Assembly (NCBI RefSeq): GCF_019703515.2
Contig: NC_059346.1
Span: 56,370,001-56,434,000, forward strand
Reading direction: 5' to 3'
Length of the DNA: 64,000 bases
Origin: Myxocyprinus asiaticus
Lineage: Eukaryota > Chordata > Actinopteri > Cypriniformes > Catostomidae
A program made the position numbers and the translations under genes. Of this stretch, positions 47,566-60,265 are shown in pieces. Each line of letters opens with the position of its first letter. Positions within the stretch are counted from its first letter, which is position 1. Under the pieces are notes generated by a model. The model did not search any database, was not told the origin of the DNA, and saw only the letters and a list, made by a program, of their open reading frames with translations.

Positions 47566-48139
47566 AGGTGCAATATGTAATAAATTTACTGTTCTAAAGC
47601 ATAAAATGATCATAAATATGTTATCAGAGATTTAGGAAACATGCTAAGTTGAAATACTGGCTTCTCCGAAAACAATGCTACAGCCATACTCTACTTTGAA
47701 ATGTCTGTTCCGGGCCAGAATTTCTGTTTGTGTTTTGGCCTGTGTGATCCCACCCACTGCCAATTTCCCAATAGTATTTCGACACTTCGGGTTGCCAGAT
47801 TTGAAACAAGTTAGCGGGCAAACACAGCGTGCTGCAGCAATGGAAGCCAGCAATAGAATATATCTAGTTACCATTTAGAGTTATAAAAAATCCACATGAG
47901 CTGGTTTATAATATGCAAACAATAAAAACATTGCATACATACACATTAGCTGATCAACTTACAGTGTACGGCTCGTCACTTGCCATTGTCAGTTTGCTCG
48001 TTCCTGTTGCGTGTCCTCAACCTGGCAATCCATGTGAGCTTTGAGTCTGGGGAGGAGAGGGCGAGGGAGACAACTCTCTTCAATATTTTGAATTTGGACT
48101 GCTGTACCCATTTTAAACGCTTGATGTCATATTGCTCCT
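47566..48139. mobile_element. TTAA-flanked MITE, 574 bp
   Basis: Ends aggtgcaatatg and catattgctcct (11 of 12 matching as inverted repeats) are flanked by TTAA (47562-47565 and 48140-48143). Removing it rejoins tttcctttgttaagggtttgtaagggg, which parallels the uninterrupted copy at 23075-23100, so the empty site is effectively visible in this window. Confidence 0.75.
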
Positions 48140-48940
48140 TTAAGGGTTTGTAAGGGGTTCATTAATGACCAATAACTCATTTACAAATGCATGATAAATA
48201 ATTGATATGCAGAGATTACTCTGTGAGTAATCAATAGTTGCCAAATAATGAGCCATTTTACCTCACATTATAAATGATTTATAACACTTATTCAGCATTA
48301 GTAATTGAAAATATACCTTAATGTAAAGTAAACACACGCATGCATTAAGTAGTTGCCAACATTAGAAACCTGTACATAAAGTTAAGTTTGGTTCAGTGAT
48401 TACAGTATTTGATATATGCTGTGAATGAGCATGAAGACCTGAAAAGTGTTTTTACAGAGGGCTTTAGATAACTAAAACTAAATAAGTTGAGACACCACTT
48501 GTAGTAGCACCATTCCTTTCATATCAGCGTGACATGAACATGACAACACAAGTGAGTGAAGACATTATAATAATCAATATAAACACAAATGGACAGTAGC
48601 AAAAAAATAAAAATAAAAAAAAAAAAAATCTCACTCCTTTTAATCTCACTATCATAGTTTATTATTGCTGTATTGTGACAAAAGTCATGAATTAGGGCAT
48701 TTTATGTTTTTGATTAATATAAGTATGAATAAGTATAGGCTATTAAGCATTTATAATATGTAAGGTAAAATGCTCACTATTTTGTGAAATAAATCACGAA
48801 TTAGGGCATTTTATGTTTATGACCAATATAAGTATGATTAGTTGTATTTATTAACCATTTCTAACACATAAGGTACCATGCTCACTATTTTGTAACCAAA
48901 AATACATTAGGGCTTTTATGTTTTTAATTAATATATCTAT

Positions 48941-51847
48941 TGTAGTATCTTATGGGCAGAAGAATTAACAATTTCTACGCAAAATGATTCGAATCCAGGA
49001 TGTAAACTGATATTTTCCTTCCAAGTTATCAACTAAGACACAAAGGCCTGAAAAGAGTCCATTAAAAGCTGCTCTGTTGAGTGTCAACCGTCTTGAGAAC
49101 AAAGAGAGTTCTGTGGACACACCAAAATTCCTCCTCGTCCAGGTTGTAAATCAGGAATCCCCTGAACGTTAATGGTTATCACATGACTTAAAGACTACTC
49201 TTCTGAAGAGACCCCCATGCCAGAAATCTAAAAGAAGTCCCTTTGTTTCATTCATTTAGTAACACACAAACACTTAAAAATTAGACATTTCCTGTGTCAC
49301 ATGCTAAAAACTAATTACTAAGACACATAGCTAAAGCAGACTCCCTTATGAGACCCTCATGTTTGCAATGGACAACACAATTCTAATTCTAAGACATCTC
49401 ATCTTAATCCATGAACATTTCACACAAAGACACAGTACTTTGCTGACTTAACCATCTAAAATGCACAGAATCTACCTTTTTGTACCACAATGTACACAAT
49501 ACTTAGCCTTGCTAGATAATTCTGAAAATGATGTTATGACCTGTAATCACTTTGCTAACTGACGAATTGATGATTATAATCTTTAATCTTGTTTTATTCA
49601 TGTCATATTTCTAGCATGGTAACCATTCATGATAAAGCACATCATGTTTACTATCATTGAGATTCTTTCTGCTTTTCAGGAATGTTTATGTTAATTACTT
49701 TTTGATATATTCAGTTGTATCCGAGATATATAAAATGTATGATTAAACCAGGAAACAGGAGTCTTCACAGACAAAGGCTCATTCATCACCTTCATAAGGA
49801 GGGACATAAATTACCATGTGACCCGCAGAAGACATTTCTGATTGGCTCAAGACACCTCTGGGATGTGGCCAACCTCAACAGTATAAAGCCTCCCCACCAA
49901 GGAAGCGCCACTCTTTTATCTCTTACTTCTTACTCACTTGCTCTCTTCTCCTCTCTTCACACTCTTCCCTCTGGGCTCTTAGCCCATATTCCCAGGATCC
50001 GCACAATGTAGAGTCCAGGAAGGCTTGGAATGCAAAGTTCCAAGGAAGCTTTTCTCTTCTCTGCGCTATGACTCACACATGTGACGGGGAGTAGTGAGTC
50101 TTCATTGCTGGAGGCCTTGCTTCAAAGCCCCGCCCGGTCATTCCATCACCCATCCATTGATGCAACAGGCAAAGAACTATCCGACGTCCATGATCTTAAC
50201 AGAGGTCCAAAACATTGATGGAACAACCAGTACTTCTTAAAAAGAGCCAAAGAGCCAGAGCAATGCAAAGAAATGCAAGTAAATCTCCAACTTTCACTGA
50301 AAGTGCTGGTGTCTCTTTAATATAATTTGAGTAACCCAATTGAAAAACGAGATATTTATTCTGAAGTATCGCTGGTTCTCAAGGCATTGTCAGTGAACTC
50401 CATAAAGATAAATTTCTCTGCACATATCATTTTATTCACCTTCTGTTACAATTTACTCACCAACCTGTTTGTCATGTTTGTCTATGTGTTTAGATTAGCA
50501 ATAAAGTCTTGTTTGTATTCAAAGAAAATTTGACTGTGGTATATTTTGATAATCTCGTCACTTGATTTTTTAAAAAGATCTGCGCTCCAAAGCTCGAACC
50601 ATATTTAAACATATTTGTGATATTATTTTCAATAGCCATGAGAATAGTATTACTGTAAGCTAATTCCTTATATATAAATTGTGAGCGGATACAACGAGCC
50701 CGTTGTATTACATATTAATGGTGGAGAATTTTATTCAGATTTATGATCTGATCATTTGTCATTTATCTTTCTGTTGGGCCTCATGTATTCAGATAGAAGA
50801 CAAAGGCAGGCCTAACACAAGTCGTAAAACCTAACTCAGCCCCCACACATTCCATGTCGTAAATTTTACTGATAAAAATCGCACCAAAATCAAACAAAGG
50901 GAGTCCAAAACAGACTACAAATCCATGAAGTCTTGCTCACTAAAGGATCAAACTCTCAACTCCTATTGGATGAGGCACACAACAGAATGTCCCTCAAACA
51001 TGACATCATCAGGAGTTGAAATACCTCTGAAATGCTTCCAGAATTCCCTTCCAGCGACTTTGTTCACCGAATATAGACGTAGCTTTTTTGCTGCTCTCAG
51101 GTGCAACCTCGTGGCACAAGGAAGTAACGTCCGACTTGAAACTGTAGCCATACAATCTCCATCTCGCTGGACGAGTTGAGATTACTCTGTGTTCAACCGA
51201 ACACTCTAACGGATCCGAAGGAGACCGCCGAGCAATTCGCATCTTCATCCGTTTGCCTACAGAAGTGAAGAGATTAAAGATTTCTCTTCCATCTTCAATC
51301 AAGTCGACATTTCTGAGTTCTCCGCCAGCCCGCCGAGAATCAACAGCCGTACCGTCCGCCGACAATCAACAGCCATACCGCCCGCCGACAGAGCGAGGAA
51401 ACGGCCTCCCGTCATCACCCGAGCCTCAAGGAACCGGGTCAGAGTTAGAGGACGGAGGAAAACCCATTCTACCTGTGTCCTCATGCGATTCAAGTAAGAG
51501 GTTTACGTCTGGGCAGAGATAGAATATTATAGTGTGTTATTCTTGTGTTTCAAGGTTTTTGCTTGTACAGTTTACGGGTCGCCAAGACCGCTCATTATTA
51601 ATACTCAGGGTATTAATTATCACTATTTTGTTTTGCTGTATTGTGGTCCAACCAAATTGGATTGTTGTGCAATTTCGCCATCGCGGGTGAGACCGCAACT
51701 GAGTTCATCCATTAAAGAGTCAAATAACACGGGACTGTTTACGAGCCGTCCACCGCGTCTCTGAGCGATGAACTAAACAGCTGCTTTCTCTCCCACGATC
51801 GCGAAATCAGCTTTAGGGCTGTCACTTCTCTCTCTCTCTCTTACTAA

Positions 51848-51893
<46 letters not shown>

Positions 51894-52826
51894 TATGTGT
51901 TATAGGATTATTTTATTTCCATATCTAATCATATCACTGTTTAGTTTGTAGTTGTAAGTCGGAAGTTTATTGACTGCATTGTATTAATTATTAATTGATA
52001 TTGCTGCATAAATAAACTTTGTTTATATTACAAAGAGAAGTGTTCTGGTTTGTTTTGCATATGCCTGTGTCATGCTGACGGGATGTCAGTGCTTGGATTC
52101 AAACCTTCATTCATTGTTTTTTTCCCGAAAATCGATATTCTTCAGATGTCGATTTTCCTAAGAAAACAATCTAATATTGAGACTGTTTTATTATTTGGTT
52201 ATTAGTCCCTAATTCCAGGGTGGTGCCCCATCAATGTTAATCCTTATTAATATTCTATTGATTTTTGATAATTGATAATTATCTTTGATGATTGAATTTG
52301 AATGATCAATAAGCTAGTGTTAATTTTAATTAATGTTTCATCAGTGTTAACAATTAACAATTATCTTTGATAATTGTTGATTTTAAAGGATTAAAAAAGC
52401 TAACATTGATTCTCATCAATGTTCTATTGATTTTAATAATTAGTAATTATCTTTGATAATGATTAATTATTGCTAATAACCAAACTTGCTCCTAAACATA
52501 GCACACTACATTTACTGGAGCCCCATATGAGGTTTTAATGAGTTAGATCCAATTAATTAATTTAAATATTAATTAATAACTACAGAAATAATTATTAATT
52601 ATTTCTGACAGTAACACTGATCTAAACAACCAGTAAAGCCCTACATTTCTTATAATGGTGGTTGAACGTGGCTAAATCATTAACCAAAATTTCCCTTACA
52701 TATAATGGCGTAGACATGCGGACAGTTTAATTTAATTCCTAACACACATAAATGTCCTACATATTATTGAAGGTACACAGGCACTTTAATCCATACCATG
52801 TACATTTATAGTACCTTATTTCTACA
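48941..52826. mobile_element. Retroelement-like insertion with TG...CA ends
   Basis: The insertion begins tgtag and ends ctaca inside a MITE whose uninterrupted motif is aagtatgaataag; flanks ctat (48937-48940) and gtat (52827-52830) may be a mutated 4-bp duplication. Two LTR-like blocks are seen. The first (48941-50712) has tataaag at 49882 and aataaa at 50500, ends ttgtattaca and is followed by tggtgg. The second (about 50880-52700) has aataaac near 52012, ends cccttaca and is followed by tggcgtag. No gag, pol or env frame is visible. An old endogenous retrovirus or LTR remnant is likely; which blocks pair is unresolved. Confidence 0.45.
51831..51891. repeat. (CT)n and (CA)n microsatellite
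   Basis: ct run at 51828-51842, then ca run at about 51850-51891, inside the LTR-like block. Confidence 0.85.
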
Positions 52827-53270
52827 GTATGAATAAGTGTATTTATTAAGCATTTATAACATGTAAGTTAAAATGCTTACTAATTTATTTTATAACATGT
52901 AAGTTAAAATGCTTACTAATTTATTTTAGTGAAATAAATCATGAATAAGGGCATTTTATGTTTTTGATTAATATAAGTATGAATAAGTGTAGGCTATTTA
53001 TTAAGCATTTATAAAAATGTAAGTTAAAATGCTCTATTTTGTAACCAAAAATATATTAGGGCTTTTATGTTTTTAATTAATATAAGTATGAATAAGTGTA
53101 TTTATTAAGCATTTATATTATGTAAGCTAAAATGCTCACTATTTGTAAAGTATTGCATGAAAGTTGCCCTTTTTCATGTTGTAATAACTGCATATCAATT
53201 ATTTATAATGCATTTGTAAATTACTTGTTAGTCATTAATGAACCCCTTTATAAACCCTTACACTCAAGTC

Positions 53271-53400
53271 AAGTCATTTTTATTTGTATAGCCCTTTTCA
53301 CAATATACATAATTTCAAAGTAGCTTTACAGAAAATTATACTGTAGTGTCTGTAATGTCTTTAATATCTTAAAGTCCCCATTAAGCAGTTGCACTGAAAA
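53271..53400. repeat. Dispersed fish repeat fragment
   Basis: aagtcaagtcatttttattt followed by gtatagcccttttcacaa and a 'ctttacagaaaat' motif is an end of a common interspersed repeat in cyprinids. Class uncertain. Confidence 0.4.
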
Positions 53401-53835
53401 ATGTAAAAGAGAACATTATTGTAAAGTGTTACCCATCTACTTATCTTTGCAATGCAATTTGTTGCTGCTAGTGGCACAGAAATGACATAGCGTCTTTAAT
53501 GTGCAACATTTGTAAATCTATATTTTTTAATGTGCTAATGTTTGAATATGTGTAAATGTGCATTTGTGTGTAACATACTCTCATACCACACAAAGACATA
53601 ACTCTGCCTACTAGTGATATTTACAAATCTTGTCCCTCTCACCATACCAGAACAGCGTGAATTTACTTTTGTCAGCATAAGCTGAATCCTGCCCCGCTTA
53701 CCAGCTTCACTCCCATTCGTGCTTACTGAGGCACGCAAACTCTCTCCACATCCCCCCAACCCTGGGGAAAAGACTTCATCAGGCCTAGAGTCCATCTCTG
53801 TTTTCCTCTCTGCTCATCCTCACTCTTATCCTCTC

Positions 53836-53836
<1 letters not shown>

Positions 53837-53878
<42 letters not shown>

Positions 53879-53879
53879 A

Positions 53880-53950
<71 letters not shown>

Positions 53951-53971
53951 AGCTGTAAAAAAAAAAAAAAG
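53837..53971. repeat. (TCTA)n tetranucleotide microsatellite
   Basis: About 28 units of tcta from 53837 to 53950, with one caa interruption at 53878-53880, followed by a run of 14 A at 53957-53970. The open frame crossing it is an artefact. Confidence 0.9.
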
Positions 53972-56900
53972 GAAGACTAAATGCACCGGGGACAAAAGGA
54001 GGACAAGGACTATGAAATAAAAGGAAGGCTCTGCTAGCCTTTTCCTTGTTTGTCTACAACACAAATACCCGACCGTCTTTTATTTTTATTTCTTTGTTTG
54101 AATGAATAGATAACCAGATGCTTTTGTGGGAGAATGCACTTGCATTTGGGTCTTAGCTCAGAGGCATCAGGGCTAACAAAGACTCCATTACAATTTACAA
54201 CATTCAATATCGCAATGCATGTTGTGTAAAAGAGGCAATATTTCACCTTGCTAACATTCTAAGAGTGAGATAAAAGTATCAGTATTTGCCTGCCTTCACC
54301 ATTTGTCATATATTCAATAGGCAAAGTCAGATGAATGTGCAGACTTGGCCGGCAGAGAGCATCCTTGAAGATGACATTAGTTTAAAGACTGCAAAAACAA
54401 ATCACCATGACTGAAGCCCCAACACTGCCAGAGGCGATGACTCCAATAGGCTCAGTTGCCCATTTCTTCAGCATACAAACACACTCATGATGTCGGTATG
54501 CCCCCCCTCCTCCTGAATTATAATGACTGCGAAGCCCCTAAAAGCTTTATGTCTCACAGACCTACAGTATGTGTTTTTTTATCTGGTAGTTTTGCAGACC
54601 TAGACATTTGACCATTGGCATAATGTCTGGTCCACTTTCCAGCTTATACTGGTCAAGATTCTGGCCATTTTCAGAAAGGAATACTAGCTTAATAATAACT
54701 AAATACTGCACAGTATATAGTGTATACTGTCTACTATATTAAGTGTAAAACAGAACACATTTTTCAAAAATCATTGTTTCAAACAGTAGTATGCTACACT
54801 GTTATCATATGACCTCATCAGTTTTATCATCTTGAAAAAAAAAATTATTTGGCATTTTAATTGCATTATATGTAAAAATGGATTATTATTATATAAAATA
54901 ATGGATCAAGCAGATCAAATAAATACTGTGCATAGTATGCATACTACTGTATCAGCAGAAATACTAAGAGTATTATGGTAGTATGCTACTCCGAACATAG
55001 CCCATCTGACCAGCTTGTAAAGCAACTAAAGCCCTACTGTTTTTGACAAACACCAAGATTGTGAGATTATCCCATCCAAATCTACATCTCTGAGTTTAAA
55101 AGCAGGAAATAATCTTAAAGTTGTTTTGGACTCGAAGTGGTGAAGCGGCTCAGACTATGAGCCCAGGCCAGGGGCTGTTCAATCAGACAGAACACAACAG
55201 ACTGGAACTGAACACGCGGATCTCGAGACACTCAATTCCAAGTTGAACATCTTTCCTGACAAAGCATTTAAAAAACTCATTACTTAATCTTAGAAACACT
55301 TACAAGAGAGCAAGCCTCAATGGCCAAGTACCTCCACCCACTGTAAGGGGCTGTTCACACCGAACGCTTTTACAACCATCCATTTGTTTTTCTATGTAAA
55401 CTGTGCTAGATGAACGTCTTAGTTTCGCTTTGTTTTTGTTTATTCAGCGTCTCGTGCAGAAGCGCTGTTTTTTAGATGCTGTCTATTTAAAAAGAACTTT
55501 AAAAAGCATTTTGACACACCTGCTTTCTGTTAAACTGTATTTGTTGCACTGTGCCTTGCCTTTTTTAGCACAAGAATGCAATCGATCTGAAGTCATCGTC
55601 AGTGCTTGGCACACATTCAAAATTCGAATGCACAGTTTTAGCATTCGAATGTGAATTTTTTTCTTCAATTCGAAGAATATTCTAATTTCTAATTTTAATT
55701 TGACAGCCCTACAGAAGACCTATGCAAAATGTATTTTACAGATGTCATCCTGAGAAACAATTACCATCCCAAAGAGTTCTATACACTAAAAAAAAGATTT
55801 TTGCAGCTTATTAAAATTAAAGCAACACAATTCTTGAACATTTTGTCACAACTTGATTTTATTGTGTTATATCCATTTAAATTTGTAAAATGGAAGTTTA
55901 CTTAATCCATTTGAGTTGGGCCAACATGAATATTTTTTTCTGGTATTTATGTAGCCATGATGAAACTGGGCATGGTGTTTCCATTTCACAGTATGCTTTG
56001 CATGGGACTCGATGGGGAGAGTAAATGTGTCATTTTATGTGTTTTTGTGCATGATAAATATAAAGTGGGATACTTGTTAGTGTTTAATGTTTTATCATGT
56101 TGAGCTTTAGAAGAGTTTTATGTTATGTTTGAGTTTTGGGGGTTACCATTATGGTGAAGAGTGAAGCTTGAGCTAACGATGAGGGCAGGTATATGTCACA
56201 CATGATATTGATTGCTCGCTTCATTGAGCAAATACTGTGCTAACCATTATATAGTTATTAAACTACACTATCTAGTGTTTCAAAACAACATGTATTTAGC
56301 ATGCTAACATTCAATTTCACTAGTTAATACATCAAGAAATGAAAGAGATTTATTTGAGTTACATTGACACACCTAATCTTGTTGGGTTTAAACAATTCAA
56401 CTAGGTTGTGAATACACAGTAATTCTAAGTAAAGAAAACTAATTTCAAACTTGTGGAAACACTGTCCACGATTGAACCAAGTTCAGCAAAAGAGCTATTT
56501 TGAGTGTAGACTCATGATGAGTATCATGACAAAGGCAAAGTTTAAGGCTATTCTGATGCAGCATTTTATTTACACAAGAACAAATCCTAAATCTAAGTTT
56601 ATCGAAAATTTTAAAAGCATTTTTTTTTTCTTGTAAGTTTTAGTATTTCATTCAGGAAAAGTACAAATCTAGAGTAGGCTACATGTAATATATTTTATTA
56701 GCCTACAATACTTTAATTTACTCTGTTTGGTGATGCTGTTTTTGACAGTAGGCCTATGTAATGTTTGTAGGTTGGAAGTAGATGATCTTACATTATCTTG
56801 TCTCTTGGTTTCAAGATTTTTTAATAACACAAATATACATCACAGCATTTGACAATATACCTCTTTTGTAGCTATTTTAGAAATGTACTTTGTTTACAAA

Positions 56901-57350
56901 TAAATATATTATATTTAATGTCATTTAATATAATATAATAATAAAAAAATAACTATATTTAATGTCATATTTTTTTTTTATATATATAAAAAGGCCAATT
57001 TTGCCTTGTATCGCAACTGGCTACAATCCCCAAAGGATAGCTTTCAGTTTAGCTAAGCGACATTTTTTTTTTTTTTTTGTAGAGTAGTTTTTAGCTAGCT
57101 ACATTTGTTGAGTTGCTTACCCAATACTACCTGACACCTTGTAAATATGACTTTTTTTCCCCAGTGGACTGATAAAAACCTGTGCAAATGACCACCGGAA
57201 GTTGCATAGCAGTCAGGCAATCTAATTGCACCTTACGATTTTGTCAAGCACTTTCCATTTTTGTGTGCAATCTGCATCAGACGGAATGGGGAGTAAACAG
57301 TCTGTTTGTGTTCCATCTAAGGTTAAGACTAGTTGTCGAATGTTTGCCTT

Positions 57351-57386
<36 letters not shown>

Positions 57387-57526
57387 GGATCTAAACTGTT
57401 GATCTAAACTTCATTAAGTGTAATAGATACCAGAGTATATCTGAGCTGGGAAAAATCCCTTTCAATTTATCAATTGGAATTTGAATTAAATAATAATTAC
57501 TAAATAATTGTATTGGTTCAGTAGGG
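53972..57526. other. No gene; scattered repeat ends
   Basis: 55345-55400 (ggggctgttcacaccgaacg) resembles the left end of a MITE with no partner; 55640-55705 ends in ttgacagccctа-like sequence typical of another MITE end. 54700-55000 has repeated agtatgctact/gtatactgt motifs. TA run at 57355-57381. No exon recognised. Confidence 0.4.
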
Positions 57527-57900
57527 TGACCATACGTCCTCTTTTTCCCAGACATGTCCTCTTTTTTGGACCTGAAAAAAGCATCCAGCCGGGATTTAAA
57601 AATTGGCTATAAATGTCCAGGATTTGGCTTTCTTCATACTGATGTGCAGTTAGGATTCTCATACATTCTCAGTATTTGATACTCTGCACACGTTTTCGTG
57701 TTTACGTATCCTTACGAGATTATTCTGACAGAGAGCATCAGACTAAGTGTGCAGTCTTTAAAAAAATCTCTCTCTCTCTCTTGCCTGCCTTCTTACTTTC
57801 TGCACGCGCAGCCACGCACTGTTTGTGTGTAGGCAAAATGTCACCAGACGTGCTCTGAACCAGAAACATCTATAACGTAAGTTGCAAAAAAATAAATAAA
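57527..57900. mobile_element. Left end of a hAT-like element
   Basis: cagtagggtgaccatacgtc followed by ctctttttcccagacatgtc resembles the left end of the hAT at 36521 (tagggtggccatttttcacg, ggacagtcctg). No right end was found, so it is truncated; the right border given is arbitrary. Confidence 0.45.
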
Positions 57901-58567
57901 ACAAAAAAAATGTTGACTTTGAAATATACTACTTATCAGGGAAATGTAAACTAATAGGATGGATAAAATAGACCATGACTAAAATTTTACAACCCCTTCC
58001 TCTGATATTTGTAGTGCAACCTCTGTACTTGACCTGTAAAGCTGGTACTTCAGTGCTAAAAAAGTCAGATATTACAAAAACAAAACACAGATCAGATCAG
58101 ATTTGTATTTTTTTTTTTTTTTTTTTTTAAGATTTACAGATTTCAAATGTATAAAATATACATTTTTAAAATATATACGTTACTATAAATGTAATATATT
58201 AAATATATTAATATAATGCATTAAATACCTCCAAGTCTTCTGAAGACATACGATCACTTTAAATGATGAACAGACCGTAATTTAAGTAATTATAACCCTC
58301 AAATCAAATCAAATTAAATAATTAATAAAAGACATAAACAGCACTGAAATCCAATATTGCAGCTATGTCAATAACATCAAACCTCATTTGTTCTTGCACG
58401 TCTTGTGACCAAACGTAATGAGGTCATGTCGTAACCTTGTTGGTTCTGCATCTGTTTGCTCCCTTAAAATTCAGTGCTTTACAACATGGTGTATATTATA
58501 TTTATTCATATATTTGTTCACTTTTATCCAAAGCTGTGCATTCAATATATAGGCCTACATTATAGAC
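57901..58567. other. No gene seen
   Basis: A T-run at 58111-58129 and AT-rich DNA only. Confidence 0.45.
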
Positions 58568-58980
58568 CATCGATGAGCCAAAACATTATGACCACTCACA
58601 GGTGAAGCGAATAACGTTGATCATCTCCTAACAATGCCATGCCACATGTCAAGGTCTGGGTAGATTAGATGGTAAGTGAACAATCAGTTCTCGTAGTCAA
58701 CATATTGAATGCAGGAGAAATGGGCAGGAGTGAAGATCTGAGCGACTGGGTCAGCGCATCTCTGAAACGGCAAGGCTTGTGTGGTGCTCCCGGTCAACAG
58801 GAGAGTACCTACCGACAGTAGTGCGAGGAGGGACAAACCACAAACTTGGTGCCAGATACTGCAGAACATATTCAGTGGTCTTGTAGAGTCCATGCCTTGG
58901 TGGTTCGGTGCTGTTTTGGTGGCACGCGGAGGACCAACAGCATATTAAGCATGTGGTCATAATATTTTGGCTCATCGGTG
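58568..58980 (+). mobile_element. Internally deleted derivative of the DD36E Tc1 element
   Basis: Ends catcgatgagccaaaacatt and aatattttggctcatcggtg match the termini of the element at 43016. The interior retains the 5' region (ggtctgggtagattagatgg, the start of the helix-turn-helix with gcgcatctctgaaacgg) and then jumps near 58855 to the 3' coding end (gtgccagatactgcag ... gcggaggaccaacagcatatta). TA follows on the right; the left flank is ac. It is 413 bp against 1,049 bp. Confidence 0.75.
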
Positions 58981-59840
58981 TACATTTGCTTGAGTGTGTG
59001 TTACTAGATTTGAACGCACAACATTGCCATTGGTAGCACTATGCTCTTCCAGTTAAGCTAACGTTTATATTCTAGTAGTTATGCTAACTGCTGCAATTTT
59101 GGCTTGCTGCATTTTCAGTGTTATTGGTATGCATTTTTAAAGTAGGCAATTTACACAACAATAACATTGATAGAGTTTTGGACAAGATAGAGAGAGTCGA
59201 GAAAATAGCAAGTAACATGCATTGAGTGAGACAAACAGAGAGAAGATAGAGAATTGAGAGAGATCAATGGGGGAACCAGACAGAGATAGATGAGAGAGAT
59301 CGCTGTAGGGGGCTGTTGTGTTGGGTTTGCTTATGCAAACTAAACTCATCTTAATTAGCCTCTCAGGGCAGCGTGTATGTGCGATAGCGACTGGCGGAGA
59401 GGGTGCTCCACTAATCTCTCCTACTGTTCCTGTTTACTGACTGTCTCTGTGTTTTCAAGGAAAGCCTGTCTGTCTTTAGAGGTTAAACAGTTCTGCTTCA
59501 CCTATGTATTGAATTAGGAAGAGTCTTTGAGTCATTAGAATTGTTCTGGTGCACAGGTTGGCAATGGGACTTCGCCAAATACCTATGTGCCTCTTCCAGC
59601 TAATCTTGGCCTTTTAGGAAAAGCTTTTCCAACTGTCATGTCAGCTGTTTTGGTGTGTAGCTATGTTTGCATCCCAGATCTGTCTGTAAACTTTTTATTT
59701 AAATGTGCTGTAGGTGGTTTAATGCCTACCATGCATAAACTGTCCCTACTACAAGATACTGAAGATATCACTTAAAAAAGTGACCAGACTTCTCACAGTG
59801 AATTTGGAAACATTAAGTTGACTTTATTTTAGCTAAACTT
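58981..59840. other. No gene seen
   Basis: A purine-rich stretch at 59180-59310 gives a spurious minus-strand frame. Nothing recognised. Confidence 0.4.
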
Positions 59841-59842
59841 GG

Positions 59843-60265
59843 CCTGTGCTTACCGAAATTTGAAGCGAGTTGTTTTTAGCTGTAAAGGATGTAATACAGT
59901 GAAAAGGAATGCATATTTTATTAACTCTACCCAAACCCTAAACCTAACAAAATTGGTAGCCCACCCTCATTTAGCCAATCAGAAAACTAGCCTATAAATC
60001 TTTAACTAGAAATAGAAATGGTCTCTGTCTGCGAATCATTTGGCTCGTTTGGGTTTTCTGAAATCGGGTCAGCTGACTTTTCATTTGATGGCAGATAATT
60101 GAAAAGAGGGTGTGTGGTTGAATTTGAAATCAACTTTTACATTTTCTGAAGAATATGTGTGGTGCTTGCCTATGCAAAACTCAATACTAGGTTGTTGTGG
60201 AGAGTTGTTATGTGGTTACTAGGGTGTTCAAAATGTATTTTTAGTGAACTGGTGGGCTGAAGTCG
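59843..60265. repeat. Second copy of the dispersed repeat at 11.75 kb
   Basis: Shares cttaccgaaatttgaa, tgtaaaggatgtaatacagt and ccaaaccctaaacctaac with 11750-12000. Diverged and non-coding. Confidence 0.4.

Larger units (their letters stand above)
47526..53270. mobile_element. MITE of the 23-kb family, split by two insertions
   Basis: The left part (47540-47565 and 48140-48330) and right part (53120-53270) match the ends of the copy at 23050-23771: gtaaggggttcattaatgac at 48150 and agtcattaatgaacccctttat at 53231. Internal tandem-like copies of 'gggcattttatgttt...aagtatgaataagtg' occupy 48690-48940 and 52830-53110. A TTAA MITE (47566-48139) and a 3.9-kb insertion (48941-52826) interrupt it. 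Outer ends are degraded. Confidence 0.6.

Noticed and set aside
53719..53958. Open frame with a long repeated Tyr-Leu-Ser-Ile tail
   Set aside because: The frame is produced by the TCTA microsatellite.
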